From Demequina iriomotensis (GTDB taxonomy: Bacteria > Actinomycetota > Actinomycetes > Actinomycetales > Demequinaceae), in NCBI RefSeq assembly GCF_000971395.1, contig NZ_BBME01000009.1, positions 248,001 to 312,000 of the forward strand: a stretch of 64,000 bases of DNA, given 5' to 3'. Below are positions 7,043 to 15,424 of this stretch, one piece after another; position 1 is the stretch's first letter; each line of letters starts with the position of its first letter. The notes below the pieces were generated by a model. That model had not been told where the DNA came from, made no database searches, and saw only the letters and a program-made list of their open reading frames with translations. The translations under genes were made by a program, and so were the position numbers.

Positions 7043-8908
7043 ATGCGCAAGCCCCTTCCCGTCCTCGCCGGCGTTCTCGCCGGCACCCTGCTCCTTGCCG
7101 GCTGCTCGACCACCACGGGCTCCGACGACGAGGTGACGACCGCCACCACCGACGACACCGCCGCGGCGGACGCCACCTCGACCACCACGTCCGCCACCGC
7201 GACCGAGCTCACCGAGGCCACCTACGAGGAGCTCGACGTCAACGACCTCGACACCTCCGCGGACCTGGCCGACGCCATCGACGTGACGCTGTCCGACGGG
7301 GGATCGACCGGCGGCGACGGCGTGAGCGTCGACGGCGACATCGTCACCATCACCGCGGGCGGCACCTACCGGCTGACGGGCACGCTCACGGCCGGCCAGG
7401 TGGTCGTCGCCACGGAGGACGAGGACGTCACCCTCATCCTCGACGGGGTCGACATCACCTCGGCCGGCACGGCGGCGATCGACATCGAGTCCGCCGACGA
7501 GGTGGTGATCTGGCTCGAGGACGGATCGACCAACACGCTCTCCGATGCCGCCGACGCGACCCCCGCCGAGGACGAGGAGTCCGACGCCCCGAACGCGACG
7601 CTGTACTCGACCGCGGACCTGTGGATCGCGGGAGACGGCGCGCTCGACGTCAACGGCGTGGCCGAGGACGGCATCGCCTCGAAGGACGGCATCGTCATCG
7701 AGTCCGGCTCCCTCACCGTCACGGCGGCGGACGACGGCATCCGCGGCAAGGACTACCTGGTGATCCAGGACGGCGACATCACCGTCGACGCCGAGGGCGA
7801 CGGCCTCAAGTCCACCAACGAGTCGCTCGACGAGGACTCGGCCGTGGGCGTGTTGTGGATCTCCGGCGGCACGTTCGACATCACGTCCGGTGTCGACGGC
7901 ATCGACGCGGCCAACCAGGTCACGGTCGAGGGCGGCACGCTCGCGATCCACGCGGGCGACGACGGCATCACCACCGACGGCGTGCTCCACATCTCCGACG
8001 GCGCTGTCACCATCACCGAGTCGTACGAGGGCCTCGAGGGCGGCGTGATCCTGCTGTCCGGAGGCACCGGCACCATCACGTCGAGCGACGACGGCGTCAA
8101 CGTGAGCTCGGGATCCTCGAGCGGGGACGAGGGCCAGATGCAGGGCGGCGGCGACTGGGGCGGCGACATGCCGACCGACGGCACGATGCCGGGCGGCGGC
8201 GGGCGCGGCCAGCGTCCCGGCGACACGTCGACGGACACGTCGACCGACACCTCCACCGACGCGACCGCGACCGATGCGTCGACCACCGCGACGGTGACCG
8301 CCGCGGACTACTCGACCGACGCATCGTCCGAAGCCACCACGGACGGCACCGACGCGACCACGGTCGCGGGCGGCCCCGGCGGCGGGATGGGCGGCATGGA
8401 CCAGGCGGCCGAGGGCCGCTACCTCGAGATCTCGGGGGGCACCTGGTACGTGGACGCCGGCGGCGACGGGCTCGACTCCAACGGCAGCGCGACCATGACC
8501 GGCGGCACCGTGGTGGTCGACGGCCCGACCAACAGCGGGAACGGCGCCCTCGACGTCAACGGCGAGTTCACGGTCTCGGGCGGCACCCTGGTCGCCTCGG
8601 GCGCCTCGGGCATGCTGGTCGCGCCCACCGCGGACGGCCAGGGCGTGCTCACCATCACGTTCGCCTCGTCGATCGCGGAGGGCACCCCGATCACCGTGAC
8701 GGACGCTGACGGCGACCAGGTCGCCTCGTTCACCACGGGCAAGGTCTCCCAGTCGGTGGTGCTGTCGACCGACGGCATCGTCTCGGGCGAGAGCTACACG
8801 ATCACCACGGGGGCGACCATCGCGGGCTCCGGCAGCGGCATCGACGCGCTGGTGCTCGGCGACGCGGCGACCGGCGGCGACGAGCTCGGCACCGTGACCG
8901 CGGACTGA
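7043..8908 (+). CDS. Lipoprotein with Cthe_2159-like carbohydrate-binding beta-helix domain
   Basis: This is a 621-aa secreted lipoprotein. Its signal peptide ends in a clear lipobox (LLLAGC, Cys22). The body is a parallel beta-helix-like repeat: blocks of the type GGTYRLTGTLTAGQVVV, EDVTLILDGVDI and GDITVDAEGDGLKS recur, as in the Cthe_2159 polysaccharide-binding family. A low-complexity Gly- and then Asp/Ser/Thr-rich linker (about 355-455) splits it from a second, shorter beta-helix segment. It is strongly acidic. It starts 14 nt after the VTC gene, so it is the last gene of that operon and the surface component of the module. No catalytic residues are recognisable. Confidence 0.85.
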   Translation: MRKPLPVLAGVLAGTLLLAGCSTTTGSDDEVTTATTDDTAAADATSTTTSATATELTEATYEELDVNDLDTSADLADAIDVTLSDGGSTGGDGVSVDGDIVTITAGGTYRLTGTLTAGQVVVATEDEDVTLILDGVDITSAGTAAIDIESADEVVIWLEDGSTNTLSDAADATPAEDEESDAPNATLYSTADLWIAGDGALDVNGVAEDGIASKDGIVIESGSLTVTAADDGIRGKDYLVIQDGDITVDAEGDGLKSTNESLDEDSAVGVLWISGGTFDITSGVDGIDAANQVTVEGGTLAIHAGDDGITTDGVLHISDGAVTITESYEGLEGGVILLSGGTGTITSSDDGVNVSSGSSSGDEGQMQGGGDWGGDMPTDGTMPGGGGRGQRPGDTSTDTSTDTSTDATATDASTTATVTAADYSTDASSEATTDGTDATTVAGGPGGGMGGMDQAAEGRYLEISGGTWYVDAGGDGLDSNGSATMTGGTVVVDGPTNSGNGALDVNGEFTVSGGTLVASGASGMLVAPTADGQGVLTITFASSIAEGTPITVTDADGDQVASFTTGKVSQSVVLSTDGIVSGESYTITTGATIAGSGSGIDALVLGDAATGGDELGTVTAD

Positions 8909-8953
8909 CGCCTCGCGCGGGGTGCCCACCCCGAGCACCCCAGCGCCGCGCGA

Positions 8954-9035
8954 CACCCCTCCACACGCGACCGTCCAGATCGGGCGGGATCCGACCAGGT
9001 TCCCGTTCCCATCTGGGGGTTCGTGTGGAGGGGTG
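8954..9035. repeat. 14-bp perfect inverted repeat with extra direct copy
   Basis: CACCCCTCCACACG (8954-8967) is the exact reverse complement of CGTGTGGAGGGGTG (9022-9035). A near copy of the right arm follows at about 9041-9056. The repeats lie just after the lipoprotein gene, where they could form a large terminating stem or serve as paired binding sites. Confidence 0.6.
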
Positions 9036-9099
9036 CGCCTCGTGTGTGGAGAGGTGCACAGCAGGGCGGTACGGGGGCTCCCCGGAATCTCGCGCTCCG

Positions 9100-9133
9100 C
9101 TCCCAGCGTTCTCCCAGCCGCCGCCGGTTGTAT
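9100..9133 (+). promoter_or_regulatory. Third regulator box-promoter, facing a gap without a gene
   Basis: CTCCCAG (9100-9106), CGTT, CTCCCAG (9111-9117), 10 nt, then TTGTAT (9128-9133) as the -10 box. The geometry is identical to the promoters at 5484-5517 and 5567-5600. It points rightward into a 280-bp stretch with no convincing open reading frame. Confidence 0.65.
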
Positions 9134-9139
9134 GGAACG

Positions 9140-9303
9140 TATGGAGCCCTCCCTCCCAGAGGGGCTCCGAGCCGAGAGGCGCCCATGGTCGGCGGCCGGC
9201 CCGTTCCGCGGGTCGCGGTCCCTCACCTCCTCCCAGAGGGACCGCGACGGGACGGGCGGCCGTCAGGCTCCGGATCTGATGACCGGCGATGCCGGACCGG
9301 AGC
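9140..9303 (+). ncRNA. Candidate regulated small RNA with C-rich hairpin loops
   Basis: Starting about 7 nt after the predicted -10 box, this stretch folds into ordered hairpins. H1: GGAGCCC (9143-9149) with GGGCTCC (9162-9168), loop CCCTCCCAGA after a possible G-T closing pair. H2: a perfect 12-bp stem (9212-9223 with 9237-9248) whose loop region contains TCACCTCCT (9223-9231), identical to the anti-Shine-Dalgarno end of 16S rRNA. H3: GCTCCGG (9267-9273) with CCGGAGC (9297-9303), containing a nested CCGGC-GAT-GCCGG stem, a possible terminator. No good ribosome site or codon pattern supports a protein. C-rich loops that pair with ribosome-binding sites are a known theme in bacterial sRNAs. 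Existence of the transcript is a prediction. Confidence 0.45.
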
Positions 9304-9369
9304 AAGGCCGCGGACGCCTCTCGGCTCACCCTCCGGGGTGGCGCCTGCCAACGTCATCCCGATCGACCG

Positions 9370-9409
9370 CGCGAGGCCCCTGGTGACTGCCAGCACCGGG
9401 GGCCTCGCG
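9370..9409. terminator. Strong hairpin downstream of the LysR gene
   Basis: CGCGAGGCCCC (9370-9380) pairs perfectly with GGGGCCTCGCG (9399-9409), and the inner TGGTG/CACC bases extend the stem. It ends 4 bp from the LysR stop codon and probably terminates that gene and any rightward transcript from 9140. There is no T-tract. Confidence 0.7.
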
Positions 9410-9413
9410 GCCG

Positions 9414-10292
9414 TCACAGGCCCGTGACCAGCAGCTCCGCGAAGGCCCGCGCCGCGGGCGCGGGCGTGGCGGGCAGCGCGAGGAAGATGTCGCGATGGGT
9501 CGCCGGCGTCGTGGGCACGGCGACGATGCCCGGGATGGCCGGGCTCGCGTCGAGGGCCATGCGCGTGAGCAGGGCGACGCCCAGGCCTTCCGCGATGAGG
9601 CGCTGCGCCGCGATGTAGTCCTCCGTCACGAACGCGATGTGCGGATCGAAGCCGGCCTCGCCCGCCGCCGCCACCAGGTGGGTGCGGCAGCGGCTGCAGC
9701 CCGAGATCCAGCGCTCGTCCGCGAGGGCGGCCATGTCGACCCACGAGCGTGCCGCGCGAGGATGCGCCTCGGGCAGGATCGCGAGGTACTCGTCGCGGCC
9801 CAGCGGGGTGGTCGGCACGTCGAGCGGCGGCGGCGTCGCCGCGTCGGAGAAACCGACCACCAGGTCGGCGGCGCCCGAGCGCAGGAGGTCCAGCGCGGGA
9901 TCCGTCTCCGTCTCCTCGAGGCCGATCTCGATCCCCGGATAGGTGCGCGCGAACTGGGCCAGGGGGCGCGGCAGCACGGTGGCGCAGAACGACGTGAACG
10001 CCGCGATCCGCAGCGTGCCCGCCCGCAGATCCGCGTGGTGATGGAGCGCGCGCTCGGCGTCCTCGAGGCTCGCGGCGATCGCGTCGGCGTGGGCGAGCAG
10101 CGCCTCGCCCGTCGGGGTGAGGCGCGTGACGCGCCCGGCGCGCACCGTGAGCGGCACCCCCGCCCGACGCTCGAGGGCCCGCAGATGGTGGGCCACGGTC
10201 GGCTCGCTCAGCCGCAGGGCGCGCGCGGCGGCGGCCTTCGACCCGTGGCGGGCGACCTCGCGCAGGATGAGCAGGCGCTCGACGTCGATCAC
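9414..10292 (-). CDS. LysR-family transcriptional regulator
   Basis: This 292-aa protein has the classical LysR layout. The N-terminal winged helix-turn-helix spans residues 1-60 (EVARHGSKAAAARALRLSEPTVAHHLRALERRAG). A linker helix and a periplasmic-binding-like effector domain follow (TLRIAAFTSFCATVLP, LLRSGAADLVVGFSD, GLGVALLTRMALD). It is divergent from the class V aminotransferase at 10371, the classical arrangement for a LysR activator of its neighbour. The 78-bp gap between them has no obvious palindrome. Two Cys residues in SGCSRCRTH are unusual and could be redox-active or metal-binding, but this is speculative. Confidence 0.9.
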   Translation of the reverse strand: MIDVERLLILREVARHGSKAAAARALRLSEPTVAHHLRALERRAGVPLTVRAGRVTRLTPTGEALLAHADAIAASLEDAERALHHHADLRAGTLRIAAFTSFCATVLPRPLAQFARTYPGIEIGLEETETDPALDLLRSGAADLVVGFSDAATPPPLDVPTTPLGRDEYLAILPEAHPRAARSWVDMAALADERWISGCSRCRTHLVAAAGEAGFDPHIAFVTEDYIAAQRLIAEGLGVALLTRMALDASPAIPGIVAVPTTPATHRDIFLALPATPAPAARAFAELLVTGL

Positions 10293-10370
10293 CGGACCAT
10301 CATCTCATCGAGGTTCAGGTGCGGTCGATGCAGTCTTGTGGCGGTCTGCCGCGGCGGCGAGCATGGGCAC

Positions 10371-11402
10371 ATGCTCGAGATCGCGTCCGCCTTCCGCCGC
10401 TCGCCCGGCTACCTCGACACGCCGTCGTACGGTCTGCCCGCGCGCGCGACGGCCGCCGCGGTGCGCCGCGCGGTGCGCGCCTGGGAGCACGGCACGCTCG
10501 ACCCCGAGTCGCTCGACGGCGCCGTCGATCGCATGCGTGCCGGCTTCGCGACGCTGGTCGGCTCGCGACCCCAGGACGTCGCGCTCGCGGGCTCGACGTC
10601 CCAGGTGGTGGGCATGGTCGCCGCCTCGCTTCCCGACGGCGCCCGCGTGGTGGTGGCCGATGGCGACTTCTCCTCCGTGATGCTGCCCTTCACCCAGGAC
10701 CCCCGGCTCGACGTGCGCGTGGTGCCCCTCGCCCGCATCGTCCCGGAGACCCTGCTGGGGGCGGATCTGGTCGCCGTCAGCGCGGTGCAGTCCTCGGACG
10801 GCACCGTGGCGGACCTCGACGCGCTCGCGACGGCCGCGAGGCTCGCGGGCGCCCGCACGGTCCTCGACGTGAGCCACGCGGCCGGGTGGATGGTGCTCGA
10901 CGCCTCCCGCTTCGACGTGGTGGTCGCGAGCGCCTACAAGTGGCTCGGCGCGCCGCGCGGCATCGCGCTCGCCGCGGTGCGGCCCGAGGCGTCCTGGGTG
11001 CGCCCCGTGCACGCGAGCTGGTACGGGGCCGATGCGCCGTGGGCCTCGCTCTACGGGCCCGACGTCGCCCTCAGCGCGACGGCGCGGCGGCTCGACACCT
11101 CGCCGCCCTGGCAGCTGGTCGAGGCGGGCGCCCTCGCGCTCGAGCTGCTGGTGCGCCAGGGCGTCGAGGAGATCGGCCGCCACAGCATCGGCCTGGCCGA
11201 CGACTTCCGGGCGCGCGTGGGCCTCGCCCCGGGCGCCTCGCCCATCGTCTCGGTGGCGGGCGTCGATCCGGCCGCCCTCGCGCGCGCCGGCGTCCGCGCA
11301 TCCGCGCGAGGCGGTCGAGCACGGCTGGGCTTCTACCTCTACAACGACGTGCGGGACGTCGAGGCGGCCGCATCGGCCGTCCGGGTGGCGCAGGCGGCCT
11401 GA
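10371..11402 (+). CDS. Class V aminotransferase (PLP enzyme; cysteine-desulfurase-like fold)
   Basis: This 343-aa protein has a fold-type I PLP-enzyme layout. Asp175 and His178 in TVLDVSHAAGWM contact PLP, and the Schiff-base lysine is in VVASAYKWLGAPRGIA. The C-terminal small domain is short. The start is the ATG at 10371; an ATG a few bases upstream is out of frame. Relatives act as cysteine desulfurase-like, kynureninase-like or isopenicillin-epimerase-like enzymes. The catalytic Cys loop of true IscS/SufS is not evident. It is divergent from a LysR regulator that probably controls it. The substrate is unknown. Confidence 0.82.
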   Translation: MLEIASAFRRSPGYLDTPSYGLPARATAAAVRRAVRAWEHGTLDPESLDGAVDRMRAGFATLVGSRPQDVALAGSTSQVVGMVAASLPDGARVVVADGDFSSVMLPFTQDPRLDVRVVPLARIVPETLLGADLVAVSAVQSSDGTVADLDALATAARLAGARTVLDVSHAAGWMVLDASRFDVVVASAYKWLGAPRGIALAAVRPEASWVRPVHASWYGADAPWASLYGPDVALSATARRLDTSPPWQLVEAGALALELLVRQGVEEIGRHSIGLADDFRARVGLAPGASPIVSVAGVDPAALARAGVRASARGGRARLGFYLYNDVRDVEAAASAVRVAQAA

Positions 11403-11470
11403 CGTACGAGGGGCGTCGTCGCGGTCGCCCGCGCCCGGTTACCCTGACGACGAGAGTCGGAGGGAGGCCC

Positions 11471-13213
11471 ATGCGCATCAGGTCACGGGCGGTCGTGGCG
11501 GTGGTCGGACTGCTCGCGCTGGCGGGCTGCACCGGCGACGCCCAACCCGATCCCAGCGCACCGGGGACCGCCTCCGCAGGGCCGGATGCGCCGGTGAGGG
11601 TGAGCGCGGACGGCCACGTCGACAACGCCTACGCGGGTGCGTCGATGTACGTCGACGCGGACTGGACGTCGAACGTCCTGGCGTCCGCCGGCGAGGCGGA
11701 CGATGCGGTGCTCGCGGCGAGCATGCGCGCGGTCTCGGGAGAGCCGACGGCCGTCTGGCTCGACCGCATCCAGGCGGTGACCGGCACCGCGACCGAGCGC
11801 GGCCTCGAGGAGCACCTCGACGCCGCCGTCGCGCAGGCGTCCCAGGATCCCGACGGCGAACCGGTGGTGGTCACCCTGGTCGTCTACGACCTCCCCGGGC
11901 GCGACTGCCACGCGCTGGCCTCGAGCGGCGAGCTCGCCGCCACCGACGCGGACATGGCGCGCTACCGCAGCGAGTACATCGACGTGATCGCGGACCTGTT
12001 GGCACGCGACGAGTACCGCGTCCTGCGCATCGTCACCGTGATCGAGCCCGACTCGCTCCCGAACCTGGTCACCAACGCCGACGACGAGGCATGCCAGGCG
12101 GCGGCGCCGTACTACCGCGAGGGCGTGGTGTACGCGCTCGATGCGTTCGCGCCGCTCGAGCACGTGTACGCGTACCTCGACGCCGGCCACGCGGGCTGGC
12201 TCGGCTGGACCGACAACGCCGAGGCCGCGGTCGCGCTGTTCGCGGACGTCGCCGGGCAGACCCGCGCCGGCCTCACCACCGTCGACGGCTTCGTGACCGA
12301 CGTCGCCGGCTACACGCCCCTCGAGGAGCCCTTCCTCGAGGCCTCGGACCTGGTGGACGGCACGCCGGTGAGCGACGCCTCGTTCTACGCCTCGAACCCC
12401 GACCTCGACGAGGCCGCGTGGGCGGCCGACCTGCACGCGAGGGTGCTCGCCGCGGGCTTCCCCGACACGACGGGCATCGTGATCGACACGAGCCGCAACG
12501 GCTGGGGCGGGATCGGCCGCCCCGCCGCCGCATCGTCCTCGACCACCCTCGACACCTATGTCGACGAGTCCCGCGTCGACAGGCGGGTGCACCGGGGCGC
12601 GTGGTGCAACCCGGAAGGCGCGGGTCTGGGCGAGCGGCCCGTCGCCGAGCCCGAGGGCTACCCGGACGCGCACCTCGACGCGTTCATGTGGGTCAAGCCG
12701 CCGGGCGAGTCCGACGGATCGTCGCGCCTGGTCGCGAACGACCAGGGCAAGGGCTTCGACCCCATGTGCGACCCGACGTACACGAGCGACCGCCTCGACG
12801 GCGCGCTCACGCATGCGCTGCCGGACGCACCGATCTCGGGCGCGTGGTTCCCCGCGCAGTTCGCCCAGCTGGTCGCCAACGCGTATCCGGCGGTCGGCTC
12901 CGAGGGCGGGGACGGCTCCTCGCCCGACGCGCTGGCGGGCTCGTGCTCCGCGGTCCTCACCATCACCGACAGCTGGAGCAGCGGCTACGTCGCGGACGTC
13001 ACGGTGACGGCGGGCGCGCCGCTCTCGACGTGGTCCGTCACGCTGCCCCCCGGGACCGTGCTCGACGACCTCTGGAACGGTGTGGAGGCCGACGGCCGCA
13101 TCACGCCGCTCGAGTGGAACGCGACGCTTGACGCGGGCGGGACCGCGAACTTCGGGTACGTGGGAGCGGGGGACACGCCGGCCGCGGGCGCCCTTGCCTG
13201 CGCCTCGGCCTGA
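11471..13213 (+). CDS. GH6 cellulase with C-terminal CBM2, predicted lipoprotein
   Basis: This is a 580-aa protein. The signal peptide (1-18) ends with LLALAGC, a good lipobox, so the enzyme may be membrane-anchored rather than released. The GH6 catalytic domain (about 45-460) shows VYDLPGRDCHALASSGE with an essential Asp, VIEPDSLPNLVTN with the acid/base Asp, AYLDAGHAGWLGW, WCNPEGAGLG and MWVKPPGESDG. A Ser/Gly linker leads to a CBM2-like module of about 95 residues with terminal Cys residues (GSCSAVL to ALACASA). Substrate is cellulose or beta-glucan, endo or exo mode unclear. It is monocistronic, 68 bp after the aminotransferase. GGAGGGAGG precedes the ATG. Confidence 0.92.
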   Translation: MRIRSRAVVAVVGLLALAGCTGDAQPDPSAPGTASAGPDAPVRVSADGHVDNAYAGASMYVDADWTSNVLASAGEADDAVLAASMRAVSGEPTAVWLDRIQAVTGTATERGLEEHLDAAVAQASQDPDGEPVVVTLVVYDLPGRDCHALASSGELAATDADMARYRSEYIDVIADLLARDEYRVLRIVTVIEPDSLPNLVTNADDEACQAAAPYYREGVVYALDAFAPLEHVYAYLDAGHAGWLGWTDNAEAAVALFADVAGQTRAGLTTVDGFVTDVAGYTPLEEPFLEASDLVDGTPVSDASFYASNPDLDEAAWAADLHARVLAAGFPDTTGIVIDTSRNGWGGIGRPAAASSSTTLDTYVDESRVDRRVHRGAWCNPEGAGLGERPVAEPEGYPDAHLDAFMWVKPPGESDGSSRLVANDQGKGFDPMCDPTYTSDRLDGALTHALPDAPISGAWFPAQFAQLVANAYPAVGSEGGDGSSPDALAGSCSAVLTITDSWSSGYVADVTVTAGAPLSTWSVTLPPGTVLDDLWNGVEADGRITPLEWNATLDAGGTANFGYVGAGDTPAAGALACASA

Positions 13214-13227
13214 GCGGCCGGTGCCCG

Positions 13228-14073
13228 TCAGTCGCCCAGCTGCGCGGCCATCTCCTTCGAGCGCGCGACCGCCGCGTTGGCGCCGGCGGAGATCACGCCC
13301 TGCAGGCCGGCGTTGGTCATCGCCTCGAGCGCGGCGAGCGTGACGCCGCCCGGCGAGCTCACGCGACGGCGGAGCTCCTGCGGGGTGTCGCCTGACTCGG
13401 CGAGCAGCTGCGCCGCGCCGGTGAAGGTCTGCTGCGCGAGGAGCGTCGCGAGGTCGCGGTCGAGCCCCTGCATCACGCCCGCCTCGGTGAGCGCCTCGGT
13501 GATGGCGAAGAAGTAGGCGGGCGCCGAGCCGGCGACCGCGACCACCGCGTCGATGAGGTCCTCGGGCACGCGGACCACCAGGCCGGTAGCGCGCAGCATG
13601 GTCTCCGCCACGGCGAGGTGCTCCTCCGTCGCGTGCGCACCCGCCGACACGGACGTGGCGCCGCGCCCCACGATCGACGGGGTGTTGGGCATCGTCCGCA
13701 CCACCGGGGTGCCCGCGGGCAGGCGCGACTCGTAGAACGATGCGGGGAGCGCCGCGGCGACGGTCACCACCAGGACGCCGGGCTCGAGCGCATCGGCGAT
13801 CTCCGCGAGCACGTCCCCCATCTGCTGCGGCTTGACCGCGAGCACCACGATGCCGGCTCCCGCGACCGCCTCGACCGCATCCGCGGTGGCGCGGATGCCG
13901 TGCGCCTCCACCAGCGCCTCGCGCTTGGCCGCGCCGCGGTTCGCGACGGTGATCGAGGCGCCGGGCCAGCCGGCGACCTTCATCGCGGTGATGAGGGTGC
14001 CGCCCATGACGCCGCCGCCGATCACGGCGACGGAGGGCAGCGCGGACGGGGTCGAGGTGGCGTCGGTGCTCAT
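13228..14073 (-). CDS. proC: Pyrroline-5-carboxylate reductase
   Basis: This 281-aa protein catalyses the last step of proline synthesis, NAD(P)H reduction of 1-pyrroline-5-carboxylate. The N-terminal Rossmann fold starts with VAVIGGGVMGGTLI (residues 15-28). The family signature near the C-terminus is RRRVSSPGGVTLAALEAM, and VRTMPNTPSIVGRGAT and VAGSAPAYFFAITEAL are also conserved. Length and order match the family. It is convergent with the GH6 gene (15-bp gap) and followed on the same strand, 55 bp upstream, by an unrelated membrane protein gene. Confidence 0.95.
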   Translation of the reverse strand: MSTDATSTPSALPSVAVIGGGVMGGTLITAMKVAGWPGASITVANRGAAKREALVEAHGIRATADAVEAVAGAGIVVLAVKPQQMGDVLAEIADALEPGVLVVTVAAALPASFYESRLPAGTPVVRTMPNTPSIVGRGATSVSAGAHATEEHLAVAETMLRATGLVVRVPEDLIDAVVAVAGSAPAYFFAITEALTEAGVMQGLDRDLATLLAQQTFTGAAQLLAESGDTPQELRRRVSSPGGVTLAALEAMTNAGLQGVISAGANAAVARSKEMAAQLGD

Positions 14074-14128
14074 GCGTCCAACCTATCGCGGTCGCGCCGG
14101 CGTGCCTCCGGGGACCCTGACAGCCCGG

Positions 14129-15424
14129 TTACAGCCCGAGGGTTTCCAGGAGGGAGGCGACGTCCGCGGGCGAGCCGGTGGCCTCGAAGTAGGCCGAGCC
14201 GTTGGTCCACATGACGCGCGTGCCGGCGTCGACCTCGCGCTCCGCACGCTTGCCGACGTCGGTGCCGGCGACCGTGGCCTCGGTGATCTCCGTGCCGTCG
14301 CCCGCCGCGCGCGTCAGGGCCGCCACCGCGTCCTGCCGGGAGTACAGCTGTCGCGCGACGACGCTGATCTCGGACGTGCCGTCGGAGTAGGTGAGGCGGT
14401 GGGCCTCTGCCACGCGGTCGGGCAGGGCATTGTCCGATGCTGCGTCGAGCGTGGTGACGCCGGTGAGCGTCCACGGGCCGGACACGGTGGGCATCGCGGC
14501 GAGGAACGGGCTCGGGTCCTCCGGGACGAACGCCTCGACGGCGGGGGTCTCGGTCACCTGCGGCTCGGTGAGGATGTGCTGCTCGGGCAGCGTCACCGGC
14601 TCCGGGCGCAGCAGCAGGTACCACGCGGCGACGAACGCGCCGCCGAGGATCACGAGGCCGATGAGGATGAGCGGCCACGCGCGGCCGGGGTGGCGCTCGC
14701 CGTTGCGGTGCCGTCCGTGGTGGGGCGGTCCGTCGCCGCCGCCGGCCGAGGCGGTCCGCGCCCCGGGCGTCGGGGACGATGAGGACCCGCCGGCGCCCTC
14801 CGGCGCCGCGGTGACGCGCGGCCGGTACAGGGCGGGGCCGGGCGTGCCGTCCCCGCCGCCGTCGACTGCGGCGGCGACCGCGTGCCAGGCGGGTGCGGCC
14901 GGCGGCGCGGCGTTCGCGGTCCGCGCAGCGCCCGAGGGTGTGGTGGTGACGACCGGTGCATCGTCCCTGGTCGCGGCCGGGTGGGTCGCGAAGATCGGCA
15001 CAAACGCCGGGCCGTCGTCCTCGAGCGTCGCCGTCGCGGCGCCTGCGCCGGCCCCGGTGCGCGGGCCGACCAGGGGCACGCCGCCCAGGGGGGTCGGCGC
15101 GCCGGCCGCGTGGAGCGCGGCATTGGCCGCGGCCGCGGCGCCCAGGGCCTCCACCGTGGTCCGCGCCGGAGCGGCCGGGCGTTCCTCGGGTGCGCCGTCG
15201 GCGTCGAGGGGGGACCAGGCCTCGGGCAGGATCTCGGCGGCCTCGGGTCCTGCGAACGGCGCGGCCACATCGTCGATGTCGAGGTCGACGGGCACGGGGA
15301 CGGGGACGGGCGACAGGTAGGGCGAGGCCGCGCGAGGCGCGGCGGGCTTCGACGGGGCCACGTCCGCGGGCTCGCCGGGTCGAGGCGGGTCGATCGGGGC
15401 CCAGCTCGACTCGTCGCGCGTCAT
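14129..15424 (-). CDS. Unrecognised single-pass membrane protein with proline/alanine-rich cytoplasmic region
   Basis: This 431-aa protein starts at the ATG at 15424; a longer in-frame version would run into the divergent radA promoter. Residues 1-275 are low-complexity, rich in Ala, Pro and Gly, and probably disordered. One membrane segment follows (WPLILIGLVILGGAFVAAWYL). The remaining 140 residues form a compact extracellular domain (TVSGPWTLTGVTTLDAAS to ASLLETLGL), including a DGTSEISVVARQLYSRQDAVAAL region. The layout resembles actinobacterial envelope proteins of unknown function. I do not recognise the family. Confidence 0.72.
   Translation of the reverse strand: MTRDESSWAPIDPPRPGEPADVAPSKPAAPRAASPYLSPVPVPVPVDLDIDDVAAPFAGPEAAEILPEAWSPLDADGAPEERPAAPARTTVEALGAAAAANAALHAAGAPTPLGGVPLVGPRTGAGAGAATATLEDDGPAFVPIFATHPAATRDDAPVVTTTPSGAARTANAAPPAAPAWHAVAAAVDGGGDGTPGPALYRPRVTAAPEGAGGSSSSPTPGARTASAGGGDGPPHHGRHRNGERHPGRAWPLILIGLVILGGAFVAAWYLLLRPEPVTLPEQHILTEPQVTETPAVEAFVPEDPSPFLAAMPTVSGPWTLTGVTTLDAASDNALPDRVAEAHRLTYSDGTSEISVVARQLYSRQDAVAALTRAAGDGTEITEATVAGTDVGKRAEREVDAGTRVMWTNGSAYFEATGSPADVASLLETLGL

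Noticed and set aside
7043-8908. CotH-type spore-coat kinase as the third gene of the VTC operon
   Set aside because: The protein is a repetitive beta-helix without kinase motifs and matches Cthe_2159-like carbohydrate-binding proteins.
8922-9427. Several short rightward frames in the 8.9-9.4 kb gap
   Set aside because: They are Arg/Pro/Ser-rich, lack ribosome-binding sites and run through strong stems. The structured-RNA reading fits the sequence better.
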